23,884 bases of DNA from Planctomycetaceae bacterium (GTDB lineage: Bacteria > Planctomycetota > Planctomycetia > Pirellulales > Thermoguttaceae): the NCBI GenBank assembly GCA_031282385.1, contig JAITDV010000639.1, positions 1 through 23,884 on the forward strand, given 5' to 3'. Under the pieces are notes generated by a model. The model searched no databases and had not been told where the DNA came from. It saw nothing but the letters and a program-made list of their open reading frames with translations. This document shows positions 22,757 through 23,884 of the stretch, one piece after another. A program made the position numbers and the translations under genes. The number at the start of each line of letters is the position of its first letter. Positions within the stretch are counted from its first letter, which is position 1.

Positions 22757-23143
22757 ACTGGTTTGACGGAGTTAAATTTTAATGTTAGGTAAGATAACAT
22801 TAGATTAGGTTAATTTACGGTTGCTATACGAAAACAACCGCAATATACTTTAAATAACAGACGCAAAATTTACGTTACGATAATTATCCGTTGCCAATAT
22901 GCATCTGCAACTAAAACGCAGCATTCTACAACATATCAGCTAACATGACAATCAGGGTAAAAAAATCGTAATATTTCAGTGGAATTAGTGTTTTGAGTTG
23001 ATTAATACATAAATCTATTCCGTAACTATTCAGTAGCAGCCGGAGTTGTCCATGATGGTGTTGTTTTCTGCGGCTTTCGTTACAACGCGTACAAATAAAG
23101 ATGCCGCGCTGAAGCATCAAGGCGATCATCACCCAGGTACAAT
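22757..23143. other. Spacer upstream of moxR, possible mobile-element debris
   Basis: No gene is supported. It holds the inverted repeat AATGTTA/TAACATT (22781-22787 and 22795-22801) close to the moxR start, and an ACTATTCAG motif (23025-23033). From there to 23143 the sequence is richer in GC than its surroundings, and a minus-strand open frame of 68 codons (22926-23132) holds CTRC and QRG motifs that I cannot assign. It may be the edge of an old insertion sequence. Confidence 0.45.
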
Positions 23144-23308
23144 AGACCTTTTCTCTAACCTAAAAATACATCAACGCAACAAAAAACCTACAACGAAAAA
23201 CCGCCTCTAACTCCTCCGAGACCACCCCTAACCCCTCCGAAGGAGGCGAATAATTCCCCTCCTTCGGCGGGGTCATGGGTGGTCTCGGAGGAGTTAGCGA
23301 AAAGGTCT
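23144..23308. mobile_element. Family II MITE-like element, copy C (165 bp)
   Basis: Starts AGACCTTTTCTCTAACC and ends GTTAGCGAAAAGGTCT, with a single central CCTCCGAAGG unit; it is the shortest and simplest copy. Flanks are AAT and ATT, matching a 3-bp duplication at two of three positions. The internal arms GAGACCACCCCTAACCCCTC and GGGGTCATGGGTGGTCTC pair with few mismatches. Confidence 0.88.
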
Positions 23309-23397
23309 ATTATCAAAATTAATTAACAAGAAGTCCCCATTCAGATGCTCAAACGAACTCGCCGCGAACAAGTTGGCTACCATTAAAACAACAAAAA

Positions 23398-23417
23398 GAC
23401 TTTTTCAGGGACAACTA
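23398..23417 (+). repeat. 20-bp inverted repeat, left arm
   Basis: GACTTTTTCAGGGACAACTA, the exact reverse complement of 23751-23770. The pair brackets 373 bp that contain the tRNA-Leu gene. The match does not clearly extend inward, and I see no target duplication outside. Confidence 0.75.
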
Positions 23418-23435
23418 GATACAAATTTAGAAATA

Positions 23436-23521
23436 TACCGAAGAGAGGACTCGAACCTCCACCCTGTTTGACCAGGACTAGGATCTGAACCTAGTGCGTC
23501 TGCCTATTTCGCCACTTCGGC
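23436..23521 (-). tRNA. tRNA-Leu, anticodon CAG
   Basis: 86 nt. On the minus strand the acceptor stem GCCGAAG pairs with CTTCGGT (the first pair is G-U), with A as discriminator. The D arm contains GGC...AGGCAGACGC. The anticodon stem ACTAGG/CCTAGT encloses the loop TTCAGAT, giving CAG. A long variable arm folds as CCTG...CAGG, as expected for class II tRNA-Leu. The T arm is GGAGG, TTCGAGT, CCTCT. No CCA is encoded. It reads CUG codons and sits between two copies of a 20-bp inverted repeat. Confidence 0.95.
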
Positions 23522-23869
23522 AAGAATTATTTTTGAATCGTTCTCTCTTAAGTTTTGGGTAACTTTCGCAAGTTTATTTCTCGGAAAGTTTACCTGTTTC
23601 AATGATCTGGATCCGATAGACCAAAATCAAAACGGCATATTTATAACATAGAAAATACATTTGGCAAGTATCCCTTGTTAATTAAGTTGAGGGAAAGGGG
23701 TTAGAGAGTTTATTATTTTGTATCATTTCATTCAATTGCGTTTTTCTATTTAGTTGTCCCTGAAAAAGTCATTTGGAGCTATAAATTCTGGGCTTATCTG
23801 GTTGCAATTTAGAGTTAGAGTTATTGTTATTGTTTTATCCGAGATTTTTCTTAAAACCTTGCAAGTATT
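23522..23869. other. Region upstream of tRNA-Leu
   Basis: No coding region is supported. Because the tRNA is on the minus strand, its promoter should lie in the first part of this stretch, but no clear -35/-10 pair stands out. The right arm of the 20-bp inverted repeat lies at 23751-23770. Confidence 0.5.
23751..23770 (-). repeat. 20-bp inverted repeat, right arm
   Basis: TAGTTGTCCCTGAAAAAGTC, perfectly complementary to 23398-23417. Twenty identical bases at 373 bp overall spacing is far beyond chance, so a terminal inverted repeat of a small element is the simplest reading. Confidence 0.75.
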
Positions 23870-23884
23870 AGACCTTTTCTCTAA
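23870..23884. mobile_element. Family II MITE-like element, copy D (cut by window end)
   Basis: The last 15 bases, AGACCTTTTCTCTAA, are identical to the left end of copies A-C and follow ATT. The rest lies beyond the window. Confidence 0.72.

Noticed and set aside
22926..23132. Minus-strand open frame of 68 codons as a gene
   Set aside because: No family recognised, no start signal, and it overlaps a spacer with repeat debris; kept only as a note.

Overview
The window is AT-rich DNA of a bacterium that I place in the Planctomycetota with moderate confidence. The best markers are a 938-residue protein joining an N-terminal CxxC...CxxC zinc ribbon, one membrane span and C-terminal leucine-rich repeats, a MoxR ATPase/DUF58 pair, a VIT-VWA protein, a secreted prenyltransferase-like alpha/alpha-repeat protein and an OleC-type ligase. 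Only some genes have clear Shine-Dalgarno sequences. No phage, plasmid, CRISPR or toxin-antitoxin module is visible.

Layout. 0.46-2.97 kb (+): large two-span envelope protein with a glutamine-amidotransferase-like region. 3.24-4.17 kb (-): cysteine synthase behind a perfect palindrome. 5.11-7.53 kb (+): secreted VIT-VWA protein, then a strong stem-loop. 8.03-10.85 kb (+): zinc-ribbon/TM/LRR protein. 10.91-11.32 kb (-): QueD/PTPS-like enzyme. 11.5-12.5 kb: a MITE-like element and a decayed IS630-type transposase. 13.04-14.08 kb (+): secreted prenyltransferase-like repeat protein. 14.56-17.25 kb (-): OleC-like AMP-forming ligase followed by a GNAT acetyltransferase. 17.70-18.26 kb (+): GTP cyclohydrolase I. 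18.43-19.15 kb (+): OmpR-type response regulator. 19.17-19.50 kb: IS1634-type transposase remnant. 19.50-20.09 kb (-): small membrane protein. 20.40-22.76 kb (-): moxR then DUF58, with repeats between them. 23.44-23.52 kb (-): tRNA-Leu(CAG) inside a pair of 20-bp inverted repeats.

The strongest signal beyond the genes is the repeat content. Family I is a palindromic element of about 100 bp with imperfect terminal inverted repeats and a central GCCTGCTT...AAGCAGGC hairpin. It has about ten full or partial copies, all outside the called genes, often just upstream of a gene. Family II is a 165-217 bp MITE-like element with near-perfect 16-bp termini, apparent 3-bp target duplications and one to three internal units of about 26 bp. 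It has three full copies, plus a fourth beginning 15 bases before the window ends. One family II copy sits inside a family I copy between moxR and the DUF58 gene, which gives a relative age for the two families and splits a gene pair that is usually adjacent.

Functional links: MoxR and DUF58 proteins normally act together as an AAA+ chaperone and VWA-like partner in envelope maturation; the two-span envelope protein, VIT-VWA protein and alpha/alpha-repeat protein are plausible but unproven associates. FolE makes dihydroneopterin triphosphate, the substrate of QueD, so the two form a split pterin/queuosine pair. OleC and the GNAT protein may share a transcript.
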